DNA of 9,596 nt from an uncultured Eubacteriaceae bacterium (GCA_945938055.1 CAMEUH010000086.1:1-9596); one strand, 5' to 3'. Counted from the stretch's first letter, positions 1 through 7,506 are shown. Notes: a model not told the origin generated them from the sequence alone. Made by a program: numbers and translations.

Positions 1-449
1 TTCGTGCCAAGCTGACTCAGCTGCAGAAGGATCTTGCTTCCAGGGAAAATGTGGAAATTACGTATGAAAGCTTTCGTACGGTCATAGCAGACGCAGATGA
101 GGTTAAGCTTTCCCTGGCAATTACCAATCTGGTTGAAAATGCCATCAAGTACAATAAAAAAGATGGATGGATTAAGGTTTCCCTGAATGCAGACATAAAA
201 TATTTCTATATTCAGGTGGAAGATTCCGGAATCGGTATTCCGAAAGAACAGCAGGATAAAGTTTTTGAGCGTTTTTACAGGGTGGATAAGACACGGTCAA
301 GAGAAACCGGTGGAACAGGTCTTGGTCTTTCCATTACAAGAGATACGGTAAGAATGCATAATGGTTCCATTAAGCTGGAAAGTAAGGAAAATGAAGGCAG
401 TAAATTTTTAATCCGGATACCGCTTAGTTATTCGGGAAATGTAGAATGA
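1..449 (+). CDS. Sensor histidine kinase, C-terminal part (5' end outside window)
   Basis: This is the C-terminal catalytic half of a two-component sensor kinase that would autophosphorylate a histidine with ATP and pass the phosphate to a response regulator. The reading frame is open from base 3 to the TGA at 447-449, so the gene enters from the left; the GTG at 51 is internal. The HATPase_c boxes appear in order: N box NLVENAIKY near 126-152, G1 box DSGIGIP near 222-242, F box FERFYRVDK near 264-290 and G2 box GTGLGLSI near 312-335. The sensor, membrane and His-box regions lie outside, so the signal and subfamily cannot be named; the boxes fit a PhoR/WalK-like kinase. The stop overlaps the first possible ATG of the following lipoprotein gene, which suggests one operon. 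Confidence 0.93.
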   Translation, partial: RAKLTQLQKDLASRENVEITYESFRTVIADADEVKLSLAITNLVENAIKYNKKDGWIKVSLNADIKYFYIQVEDSGIGIPKEQQDKVFERFYRVDKTRSRETGGTGLGLSITRDTVRMHNGSIKLESKENEGSKFLIRIPLSYSGNVE

Positions 450-457
450 GGTTGCAT

Positions 458-1378
458 ATGAAGAATAAGAATAGATTTTTTGGGGTTCTTCTTATCTTGG
501 GAATCTGCTTTAGGGTGGCTGCCTGTACCCAGGAAGAAAAGCAGGAAGAGGAAAAAAGTGGAGACAGTTATACCATTTATTTTCTGGAGGATAATACGTT
601 TCATACACGGGAGTATCTTTCTGATACGGAGGATAGTTCAGAACTTGCATTGGAACTGCTTTCGCAGATGGGGCTGGTTAACATGAGCGAGATACAGAAT
701 GACAATGTTTTTGTGAATACGCTGAATGTGTCCAATGGTGTGGCGTATGTCTATTTTAACAGTGCGTATTCAAAAATGGATAATGTTTATGAAGTCTTGT
801 TCCGTGCATCTGTGGTAAAGACGCTGTCACAGCTTCGTGAGGTTAACTATGTATATTTTTATACCAATAATAAGCCTCTTGCCTATGAAAATGGCCAGGT
901 AGTAGGGCTGATGGCAGAAAGTGATTTTATTGCAGATTCGGATAGTGAATTACAGAATCTTGCATGGTCAACGGTTACTCTTTACTTTGCATCAGCAGAA
1001 GGAACAGGACTTGTCAGAAAGAATATTGATGTGGCATATGCCAAAACGGTTTCTCTGGAAAAGGTAATTGTTGAGCAGCTGATACAGGGACCGGATGATG
1101 AGGACTCTCTGGCAGTGATTCCTTCCCAGGTAAAAGTTCTTGGAACCACGGTACGAAACGGTATCTGTTATGTGAATCTGGATTCTTCTTTTGCAGAGGA
1201 AAAGCTTGGAATTCCATTTGAATTGACCATATATTCTGTGGTAAATTCCTTGTGTGAGCTTAATTACATTAATAAAGTCCAGTTTCAGATTAATGGGGAA
1301 AGCCATACGGAGGTGAATGGCATCTCATTTGACCAGTATTTTGAAAGAAATCTGGATCTGGTTGAGGAGGGGATTTAA
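458..1378 (+). CDS. Lipoprotein with two GerMN domains (GerM-like)
   Basis: A probable membrane-anchored lipoprotein of 306 residues. The ATG at 458 is preferred because GAGG at 448-451 sits 6 nt upstream; an in-frame ATG at 446 overlaps the kinase stop (ATGA) but lacks a good ribosome binding site. The N terminus has a basic head, a hydrophobic stretch and a VAAC lipobox, giving lipidated Cys23, followed by a charged Glu/Lys-rich linker. Two related modules follow at about residues 37-150 and 172-290. The second shows the GerMN pattern well (EQLIQGP, then GICYVNLDSSF and SVVNSLCEL). GerMN domains occur in GerM, a sporulation/germination protein of Bacillus. The gene lies between a sensor kinase and comEC, so a cell-envelope role is likely, but the exact function is unknown. 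Confidence 0.85.
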   Translation: MKNKNRFFGVLLILGICFRVAACTQEEKQEEEKSGDSYTIYFLEDNTFHTREYLSDTEDSSELALELLSQMGLVNMSEIQNDNVFVNTLNVSNGVAYVYFNSAYSKMDNVYEVLFRASVVKTLSQLREVNYVYFYTNNKPLAYENGQVVGLMAESDFIADSDSELQNLAWSTVTLYFASAEGTGLVRKNIDVAYAKTVSLEKVIVEQLIQGPDDEDSLAVIPSQVKVLGTTVRNGICYVNLDSSFAEEKLGIPFELTIYSVVNSLCELNYINKVQFQINGESHTEVNGISFDQYFERNLDLVEEGI

Positions 1379-1381
1379 ATA
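1364..1381 (+). promoter_or_regulatory. Shine-Dalgarno and candidate ATA start codon of comEC
   Basis: GAGGAGG at 1364-1370 is a near-perfect ribosome binding site. Eight bases later, directly after the lipoprotein TAA, lies ATA (1379-1381), in frame with comEC and followed by codons for KRPLIGILA. A start reading M-K-R-P-L is typical of ComEC proteins. The first in-frame ATG, at 1409, is 38 nt from this site and has only a weak site of its own. The likely reading is an unusual ATA start, or an ATG altered by mutation or sequencing error. Confidence 0.6.
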
Positions 1382-1408
1382 AAAAGACCGTTAATTGGAA
1401 TTCTTGCC

Positions 1409-3712
1409 ATGGTGCTGCTGGGAGTGCTTCTTGGCAGCGGGGCAGGAAGAGGATGGCTTTTGGCAGTATTTCTTAGCCTGAGTCTGATGATTCTATGTCT
1501 GATTTATCATAAAAAAGTCTGGAAATGGTATCTTTTATTTCCATGTTTCATGGCAGTTGCCTTTTTTCGAATGGAATGGGCAAATGAGCCGTCTGCCCTT
1601 GGGGAGAATCTTTCATGTGAGATAGTGGGAAAAGTAAATAAAGTGGTGGAAAAGGATGAATACCGTCAGATTTATCTGTATCAGCCGCAGGTTCTTGTGT
1701 CGGATGAGGACTTGTCAGGTACCAGGCAGAACATGACCATAAAAGGAATTCTGGTACAGGATAAAAATACTGCACAGGAGCTGATTCCGGGGGATGTTAT
1801 TTTCTGTAAAGGTGTTTTGTGTGATTTTGAGAAAGCGAGAAATCCCGGAAATTTTGATTCTTATGAGTATTATCAGACCTTAAACATTGATAAGTATGTC
1901 TGGACAGAGCAGGTGGAAATTTGGAAAAAGAACGAGAATTTATGGATAAGAGGGATTTTTGCTTTTAAGAAAATGTTAAAAGATTCTTATCGGAAAATTG
2001 GAACAGGGGCGGATGCAGGAATCTATGCATCAATTGTTCTGGGTGATAAGTCCATGCTGGATGCAGATATCAGAATGCTTTATCAGATAAACGGAATTGC
2101 ACATATTTTGGCAATTTCCGGACTGCATGTGTCAATTCTTGGAATGGGACTTTATCAAACGCTTCGAAAGTGCTGTGTACCATTTTTGCCCTGCTTTCTG
2201 ATTTGTTCTCTTCTAATCGTTTCCTATGGTATCATGACCGGAAACAGTATCTCTTCCATCCGCGCTATTTCCATGTTTTTGCTGGCTGTATTTGCAAATG
2301 TACTGGGCAGAACCTATGATATTTTAAGTGCACTTGCTTTTTCGGCTTCCTTATTAATCTTAATTTTTCCTAAAATAATTTATAATAGCGGATTCTGGTT
2401 ATCATTTCTTGCCGTTGCCGGAATTGTAGTGATTAAGCCGGTCATTGATTACGTGTTTTGGAATGAATGCCAGGTACGGAAGAAAAAGATCACTTTGCGG
2501 ATTCGAAGCCCGTTGCTTTCGTCATTGTCGGCAAGCCGTTCGGTGAGTATTGCAACATTACCGGTGCTCCTTGTTTCTTACTACGAAGTTCCCCTGTATG
2601 CAGTTTTCTTAAATCTTTTTGTGCTCCCACTCATGGGACTTCTTATGATGAGTGCAGTGTGCGGAGGTATAGTGGGCATTTTCTTTTTGATTCCGGGGGT
2701 GTTCTTTGCAGGAGCCGGACATTACATTTTACAGTTTTATGAAATAATCTGCCATTTTTTTCTGAATCTTCCCAATGCAGTGCTGATTCTTGGAAAGCCG
2801 CATCTTTTACAGATTCTTTTCTATTATCTGTCTCTGGCAGCAGCCTGTGTGTTTGCACAAAAATCCAGAAAAAAAGTATTGTTTCTGACTGTACTGGCAC
2901 TGTTTCTTCTTATGCTCCGGTTTCCGAAGGATTGTCAGATCAGGATGCTGGATGTGGGACAGGGAGACGGGATTCATGTATCTTCCGATGGATGGAATCT
3001 GTTTGTGGATGGAGGAAGCAGCAGTGAAAAAAAGGTGGGAACCTACCGGATCATTCCTTATCTAAAATCACAGGGGATTCGAAAGATTGACTTTTGGGTC
3101 ATGACGCATGCAGATGCGGATCACATCAACGGAATGACGGAGGTATTTCTTGATGGTCAGATCAAAATAGGATGTCTGGTGATGCCGACCATCAAAGAAA
3201 AATCGAATCAATATCTTGAGGTGGAGGAGGCAGCACAAAGAGCGAAAATTCCCATTTATTATATTCAGGCCGGAAAGGAATTTACCTGTGGCAAAGTGAA
3301 AGTGAGCTGCCTGCACCCGGCTGGGGATTATGAATTTCATTCTGAAAATGATTCTTCTACCGTATTAAAACTTTCTTATGGGGAAATGGATATGCTTCTG
3401 ACAGGAGATATCGAGGAAACAGGAGAACAGTCCATGCTTTCCCGTGAGGTATTGTCCGATGTGGAAATTCTGAAGGTTTCCCATCATGGTTCCCGATACT
3501 CTACCGGTCCGGATTTTCTGTCTGCGGTAAAACCTGAGATTGCCCTGATTTCCTGTGCACAAAAAAATTCCTACGGACATCCGCATAAAGAATTGCTGGA
3601 ACGTCTGGAAGAGGTGGGGACAAAGGTGTTTCGGACAGACGAATCAGGGGCGATTGAAATAAAGATTGAGGGAGACGAAATGGTCGTATCAGGATATATG
3701 AGTCAAAAATAA
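1409..3712 (+). CDS. comEC: ComEC/Rec2 family DNA-uptake channel protein
   Basis: ComEC is the polytopic membrane protein that carries single-stranded DNA across the cytoplasmic membrane in natural transformation. The protein is 767 residues from the ATG used here, or 777 if translation starts at the ATA at 1379, which fits the family length. The N terminus has hydrophobic segments and a soluble OB-like region (about residues 60-180). The central Competence domain carries the hallmark AISGLHVS at about 235-242 and many membrane helices up to about 500. The C-terminal metallo-beta-lactamase-like domain begins at LDVGQGDG (about 514), with the metal-site motif THADADH at 566-572, VSHHGS at 690-695 and YGHPH near 719. 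All metal ligands expected in active members appear to be present. It is the last gene of the kinase-lipoprotein-comEC operon. Competence has rarely been shown in this family of bacteria, so activity is inferred. Confidence 0.95.
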   Translation: MVLLGVLLGSGAGRGWLLAVFLSLSLMILCLIYHKKVWKWYLLFPCFMAVAFFRMEWANEPSALGENLSCEIVGKVNKVVEKDEYRQIYLYQPQVLVSDEDLSGTRQNMTIKGILVQDKNTAQELIPGDVIFCKGVLCDFEKARNPGNFDSYEYYQTLNIDKYVWTEQVEIWKKNENLWIRGIFAFKKMLKDSYRKIGTGADAGIYASIVLGDKSMLDADIRMLYQINGIAHILAISGLHVSILGMGLYQTLRKCCVPFLPCFLICSLLIVSYGIMTGNSISSIRAISMFLLAVFANVLGRTYDILSALAFSASLLILIFPKIIYNSGFWLSFLAVAGIVVIKPVIDYVFWNECQVRKKKITLRIRSPLLSSLSASRSVSIATLPVLLVSYYEVPLYAVFLNLFVLPLMGLLMMSAVCGGIVGIFFLIPGVFFAGAGHYILQFYEIICHFFLNLPNAVLILGKPHLLQILFYYLSLAAACVFAQKSRKKVLFLTVLALFLLMLRFPKDCQIRMLDVGQGDGIHVSSDGWNLFVDGGSSSEKKVGTYRIIPYLKSQGIRKIDFWVMTHADADHINGMTEVFLDGQIKIGCLVMPTIKEKSNQYLEVEEAAQRAKIPIYYIQAGKEFTCGKVKVSCLHPAGDYEFHSENDSSTVLKLSYGEMDMLLTGDIEETGEQSMLSREVLSDVEILKVSHHGSRYSTGPDFLSAVKPEIALISCAQKNSYGHPHKELLERLEEVGTKVFRTDESGAIEIKIEGDEMVVSGYMSQK

Positions 3713-3737
3713 GAATTTCATTGTTGGCATGATGATT

Positions 3738-3986
3738 GCGGGGCATAGAAAGCAGAAAATAGGAAAAAAGCCCCGCAGGTGAGTAAGAGGCGGGGCATAG
3801 GAAGCCCCAAATAGGGAAAAAGCCCCGCGGGTGAGTGAGAGGCGGGGCATAGGAAGCTGTAAATAGGAAAAAAGCCCCGCGAGCGAGTAAGAAGCGGGGC
3901 ATAGGAACTTGAAAATGGGAAAAAAGCCCCGCGAGCGAGTAAGAAGCGGGGTATAGAAAGCCCAAAATAGTAAAAACGCCCCGTGT
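3738..3986. repeat. Tandem array of 52-bp palindrome-bearing repeats (four full units plus a partial fifth)
   Basis: Units begin at 3738, 3790, 3842, 3894 and 3946, an exact 52-base period. Each starts with GCGGGGC (GCGGGGT in unit 5), continues with a conserved CATAGRAA stretch, a variable 4-5 base patch, an A-rich tract, GCCCCGC and a 13-base GAGYGAGTAAGAR-like segment. Neighbouring units can fold as GCCCCGC-13 nt-GCGGGGC hairpins (for example 3770-3796, 3822-3848, 3874-3900). On the minus strand each hairpin is followed by five or six T, as in an intrinsic terminator; on the plus strand no T run follows. The fifth unit decays after 3984 (GCCCCGT). The repeats fill nearly all of the 316-base gap between comEC and the nuclease gene. 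No clear promoter was seen in the gap. Function is unknown. Confidence 0.95.
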
Positions 3987-4028
3987 ATGCAAATATGCCT
4001 AAGCGGAGCTAAAAAAGAAAAGAGGTTT

Positions 4029-4817
4029 ATGATGGATATAAATTGCAATGCTATAAAAAGGAAAAAAGAACGAATCGTCAAAGAACTAGAAGGAGTCAAT
4101 AGTTTGGAGAAAAAGTTTCCCCAAGGAGAGCTGCTGTGTTCTAAAAATGGCAGCCGCTATAAATGGTATTTGAAAGACCAACAGGGGATTTCTTATCTGC
4201 CTAAAAGCAATAGAAAAATAGCAGAAACATTGGCACTAAAAAAGTACTATGCATACAAGAAACAAGAATTGGTAAGTAATCTTTCGGCATGCGATGCATA
4301 TTTGCAAAAAATGCTGTCAAAGGAGAATAAAACGGAACAACTGCTTTCTCATCCGGAATATGGACGATTACTGGAAAAATATTTTATTCCTAAGCAAGAG
4401 GAACTGTGGAAATGGCAGAGTGAGAATTATGAAAGGAGTGACTTGCATAAGGAAAATCTAGTCATAAAGGGTACACAAGGCAAGATGCTTCGTTCTAAGT
4501 CTGAAGCAATTATAGATATGATGCTTTATCAAAACAGAATTCCGTTCCACTATGAAGAAAAGCTTGTGTTGGATGGGATAATCATTTATCCTGATTTTGT
4601 AATCAGGCATCCTGTAACAGGAAATTATTATTATTGGGAGCATTTTGGAATGATGGATGAGGAAGATTATCTGAATCATGCATGTAGTAAAATTAAGCGG
4701 TATTGTCAAAATGGTATTATACCATCTGTTAATTTGATAATGACTTATGAAACCAAAGAGCATCCGTTAAGTGTAGAAAAAGTAGACTTAATCATACATG
4801 AGTATTTTGGAGTATAA
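4029..4817 (+). CDS. Uncharacterised PD-(D/E)XK nuclease-like protein
   Basis: A soluble protein of about 262 residues with no signal peptide or membrane segment. The start is set by AGAGG at 4021-4025 followed by ATGATG; either 4029 or 4032 (6 nt spacing) is possible. An upstream in-frame ATG at 3987 lies at the edge of the repeat array and has no ribosome binding site. The N-terminal half is basic and helical, with a KWYLKDQQGISYLPKS segment. The C-terminal half has a restriction-endonuclease-like pattern: RSKSEAIID (Glu159), HYEEKLVLDG, YPDFVI (Asp189), then YYWEHFG (Glu204) and a lysine-bearing helix SKIKRYC. The usual Lys of the ExK motif is replaced by Phe, so the catalytic lysine may have moved or be absent. 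The gene is visibly richer in A+T than its neighbours and sits in the otherwise conserved comEC-holA interval, which suggests later acquisition. The substrate is unknown. Confidence 0.75.
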   Translation: MMDINCNAIKRKKERIVKELEGVNSLEKKFPQGELLCSKNGSRYKWYLKDQQGISYLPKSNRKIAETLALKKYYAYKKQELVSNLSACDAYLQKMLSKENKTEQLLSHPEYGRLLEKYFIPKQEELWKWQSENYERSDLHKENLVIKGTQGKMLRSKSEAIIDMMLYQNRIPFHYEEKLVLDGIIIYPDFVIRHPVTGNYYYWEHFGMMDEEDYLNHACSKIKRYCQNGIIPSVNLIMTYETKEHPLSVEKVDLIIHEYFGV

Positions 4818-4828
4818 AGGAATTCAAG

Positions 4829-4857
4829 TTGATACATTTTGCAAACCGTGATATATT
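4829..4857 (+). promoter_or_regulatory. Sigma-A type promoter for holA
   Basis: TTGATA at 4829-4834 and TATATT at 4852-4857 are separated by exactly 17 bases, close to the housekeeping consensus TTGACA-N17-TATAAT. It lies in the 77-base gap behind the nuclease gene and would start a transcript about 30 bases before the holA ATG, carrying holA and the overlapping glucanase gene. Seen by eye, not by scoring. Confidence 0.65.
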
Positions 4858-4894
4858 GAATGATAGAAAATGTTATGGTGAATAAGGGATTAAC

Positions 4895-5893
4895 ATGAAA
4901 ATAATAAATGAGAACATTAAAGACGGAAGATTCAAACGGGTTTACCTGATTTGCGGCGAAGAGGATTATCTCAGACGCCAGTATAAGGAAAAGCTGCGGG
5001 AAGCCATTACCGGAGGGGATGACATGAATTATTCCTATTTTGAAGGAAAAGGGATTCCGGTGAAAGAGGTCATTGATGTCTGTGAAACACTTCCATTTTT
5101 TGCAGAACGAAGGCTGGTGGTTCTGGAAAATTCAGGATTTTTTAAGAATGCCTGTGAGGATGCATTGGTGGAATATATCAAAAATATTCCGGAGTATCTG
5201 ACCATTCTTTTTGTGGAGACCGAGGTGGACAAGCGAAACCGCTTGTATAAGGCGGTCAGCCAGAATGGGTATGTGAGTGAAATGCAGATTCAGGAAGATT
5301 CGGTTCTTAAGAAATGGGTACAGTCCCTTCTTGCAGCGGAAAATAAGAAAATGGACGCAAGGACGCTGCAGACGTTTCTTGAGTATGCGGGAAGTTCCAT
5401 GGACAATATTAAGGGGGAACTGGAAAAAGTAATCTGTTATGCCTATGGAAGAGAGATTCTGACGGAAGAAGATGTCAAACAGATTTGTACGGTTACGACA
5501 GAGAATAAGATTTTTGACATGGTTTCCGCGGTAGCATTAAAGAAACAGAAAGAGGCATTAGCGCTGTATTATGATCTTTTGACGCTGAAGGAACCTCCTA
5601 TGCGGATTTTATATCTTCTGACAAGACAGTTTAATCTGATTTTACAGGTTAAGGAGTTAGAGGAAGAAGGATATGGCAGTGCAACCATGGCAAAGAAAAT
5701 GGGCGTCCAGAACTTTATTGTAAACAAGTGCCAGAATCAGGCAAAGCTTTTTACAAGGACGAAGCTAAGGCAGGCGCTGGAGGAATGTGCATCCTTTGAG
5801 GAAGCAGTTAAGACAGGACGTCTGGATGACAGAATGTGTGTGGAACTTATTATTATAAAATATAGTCAGGGACAGGAGAAGAAAAATGGATAA
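4895..5893 (+). CDS. holA: DNA polymerase III subunit delta
   Basis: The delta subunit of the clamp loader, which opens the beta sliding clamp so that it can be placed on primed DNA. The protein has 332 residues, normal for the family (YqeN in B. subtilis). The N terminus carries the typical strand and loop VYLICGEEDYLRRQ (about residues 15-28) of a degenerate AAA+ domain without a Walker A lysine, as expected for delta. The middle has RLVVLENSGFF near residue 69 and the C-terminal helical collar region includes ILYLLTRQFNLILQVKEL. AAGGGA at 4884-4889 lies 5 nt before the ATG. The position next to rpsT, gpr and spoIIP is the ancestral Firmicutes order. The stop overlaps the glucanase start by 8 bases (ATGGATAA). 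Confidence 0.95.
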   Translation: MKIINENIKDGRFKRVYLICGEEDYLRRQYKEKLREAITGGDDMNYSYFEGKGIPVKEVIDVCETLPFFAERRLVVLENSGFFKNACEDALVEYIKNIPEYLTILFVETEVDKRNRLYKAVSQNGYVSEMQIQEDSVLKKWVQSLLAAENKKMDARTLQTFLEYAGSSMDNIKGELEKVICYAYGREILTEEDVKQICTVTTENKIFDMVSAVALKKQKEALALYYDLLTLKEPPMRILYLLTRQFNLILQVKELEEEGYGSATMAKKMGVQNFIVNKCQNQAKLFTRTKLRQALEECASFEEAVKTGRLDDRMCVELIIIKYSQGQEKKNG

Positions 5894-7448
5894 TAAATGG
5901 AAAATCATTGCAGTGATTGAGACGGTTCTGATTGCAGTGGTTGTTGTTTTTGCAGTTGGATTTTTGGTGGGCAGGGGAAATAAAAGCGGGAAAGAAGCCA
6001 GTGCCCAGGAAGCGCAGACAACCCAGACAACCGATAATGATTCGGCAAAGCAGGAAAACAGTACGGAACAGGAAGCGTCAAAGCAGCAGGAGACGGAGAC
6101 GAGTACTGAAAAGAGTACCACAAAAGAGGCTTTTGAAATTGCAGCATCAAATGATGGATTGAAGCTTTCCTTTGAACTGGTACAGGGATGGGAGAATGGA
6201 GAAGACCATTTCTATAATTATTCGGCAGTTGTGGAAAATACCGGTAAGGAGCCTGTTTCTGAATGGGCGGCAAAGGTTCCGGTAGGAGAAGATTTTAAAC
6301 TGGATTCCTTCTGGAATGCAGAATGTGAAGTGATTGATGGATATCTCTGCATTACACCGGTGGAGTTTAACAAGGCTTTGGAACCAGGAGCAAAGATTGA
6401 CAGCGTTGGCTTTATTTTCAGCTGTAAGAAAGAGGCATCCTTTGAAGGGGCAGTAATCGGGCAGAAACAGGAAACGAACAGCACCGGGGACCAGAATGAC
6501 GCAAAGAATCAGGAGTCAGGAAAGACACAGTCAGGAGGGACGGCAATGACAACGTATCAGGGAAAACTATCCGTGAACGGAACGAATCTTGTGGATCAGA
6601 ACAACAATATTGTACAGCTTCGTGGTATCAGTACGCATGGAATTGCGTGGTATCCGGACTATGTGAATTACGATTCCTTTAAGACTTTAAGGGATGAATT
6701 TGGAGCCAATGTGATTCGTCTTGCCATGTATACCGGAGAAAATGGAGGCTACTGTACCGGAGGCAATCAACAGGAATTAAAGAAGCTGGTTGAAAATGGT
6801 GTGAAATATGCAACGGATTTATCTATGTATGTGATTATTGACTGGCACATTTTAAGTGATAACAATCCAAATACCAATAAAGATGCTGCAAAGGCTTTTT
6901 TTGAAGAAATGTCAAAGAAATATGCGGATTATGATAATGTGCTTTACGAAATCTGCAATGAGCCGAATGGTGGAACCAGCTGGGCAGATGTGAAAAAATA
7001 TGCAGAAGAAATCATTCCGGTAATCCGCAAAAACGATAAGGACGGAATTATTCTGGTGGGAACGCCGACATGGTCCCAGGATGTGGACAAGGCACTGGCA
7101 GACCCAATTACCGGCTATGATAATATTATGTATGTACTTCATTTTTATGCAGCAACCCACAAGGATGACCTTCGCAATAAGATGACCAAGGCAATTGACG
7201 GAGGACTTCCGGTTTTTATTAGTGAGTTTAGTATCTGTGATGCATCCGGAAATGGTGGAATTGATTATGATTCTGCCAAGAAGTGGCTTGATGTCATCAA
7301 TCAGTATCATATCAGTTATGTGGGATGGAATCTGAGTAATAAAAATGAAAGTTCTGCGATTTTAAAGCCGTCCTGCACGAAAACAAGCGGATATACCATG
7401 GATGATTTGTCTGATACGGGAAAGTGGCTGGTGGAAAGCTTCCGGTAG
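5886..7448 (+). CDS. Membrane-anchored GH5 endoglucanase with CBM2-like module
   Basis: A surface glycoside hydrolase of 520 residues, probably cleaving internal beta-1,4 links of cellulose or related glucans by a retaining mechanism. AGGAG at 5874-5878 sits 7 nt before the ATG. A single N-terminal membrane helix (about 7-29) has no obvious cleavage site and likely anchors the protein outside the cell. A Gln/Thr/Ser/Glu-rich linker (30-82) is followed by a CBM2-like beta module (about 83-190, with SEWAAKVP, FWNAE and FNKALEPG), then a second polar linker (about 191-222). The GH5 domain (about 222-520) shows RGISTHG, NVIRLA (Arg278), IIDWH (His321), the acid/base in CNEPNG (Glu359), LHFYAATH (His419, Tyr421), the nucleophile in ISEFS (Glu447) and DASGNGG. 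The pattern resembles subfamily 2, although TEW is replaced by SEF. It overlaps holA by 8 bases, so its translation may be coupled to it. Confidence 0.93.
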   Translation: MDNKWKIIAVIETVLIAVVVVFAVGFLVGRGNKSGKEASAQEAQTTQTTDNDSAKQENSTEQEASKQQETETSTEKSTTKEAFEIAASNDGLKLSFELVQGWENGEDHFYNYSAVVENTGKEPVSEWAAKVPVGEDFKLDSFWNAECEVIDGYLCITPVEFNKALEPGAKIDSVGFIFSCKKEASFEGAVIGQKQETNSTGDQNDAKNQESGKTQSGGTAMTTYQGKLSVNGTNLVDQNNNIVQLRGISTHGIAWYPDYVNYDSFKTLRDEFGANVIRLAMYTGENGGYCTGGNQQELKKLVENGVKYATDLSMYVIIDWHILSDNNPNTNKDAAKAFFEEMSKKYADYDNVLYEICNEPNGGTSWADVKKYAEEIIPVIRKNDKDGIILVGTPTWSQDVDKALADPITGYDNIMYVLHFYAATHKDDLRNKMTKAIDGGLPVFISEFSICDASGNGGIDYDSAKKWLDVINQYHISYVGWNLSNKNESSAILKPSCTKTSGYTMDDLSDTGKWLVESFR

Positions 7449-7474
7449 TAATGAAAGAAAAAATAATAGAAATA

Positions 7475-7506
7475 AAAAAACGATACAGGGTGATGTATCG
7501 TTTTTT
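7475..7506. terminator. Bidirectional intrinsic terminator between the glucanase gene and rpsT
   Basis: CGATACA (7481-7487) and TGTATCG (7494-7500) form a perfect stem around a 6-base loop. A run of A precedes it and a run of T follows, extending the pairing to 13 bp (7475-7506). Both strands therefore show a hairpin plus T tract, so it can end the holA-glucanase transcript on the plus strand and the rpsT transcript on the minus strand. Confidence 0.9.

Noticed and set aside
3738..3986. CRISPR array
   Set aside because: The units are contiguous and similar along their whole length, with no unique spacers of CRISPR size and no cas genes in the window.
3738..3986. Plus-strand intrinsic terminator for comEC
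   Set aside because: The GC-rich hairpins are followed by ATAG and not by a T run on the plus strand; the T run exists only on the minus strand.
3987..4028. Upstream ATG at 3987 as start of the nuclease-like gene
   Set aside because: It lies at the decayed end of the repeat array without a ribosome binding site, while AGAGG sits just before the ATGATG at 4029-4034.
3501..4099. Long minus-strand reading frames of 163 and 136 codons rich in Pro, Phe, Leu and Ser, with repeated PASYSLAGLFS-like segments
   Set aside because: They are translations of the 52-bp DNA repeat in two frames (52 is not a multiple of 3, so the frame cycles from unit to unit). They run into comEC and the nuclease gene on the opposite strand and have no ribosome binding site; the conservation is in DNA palindromes, not in protein.
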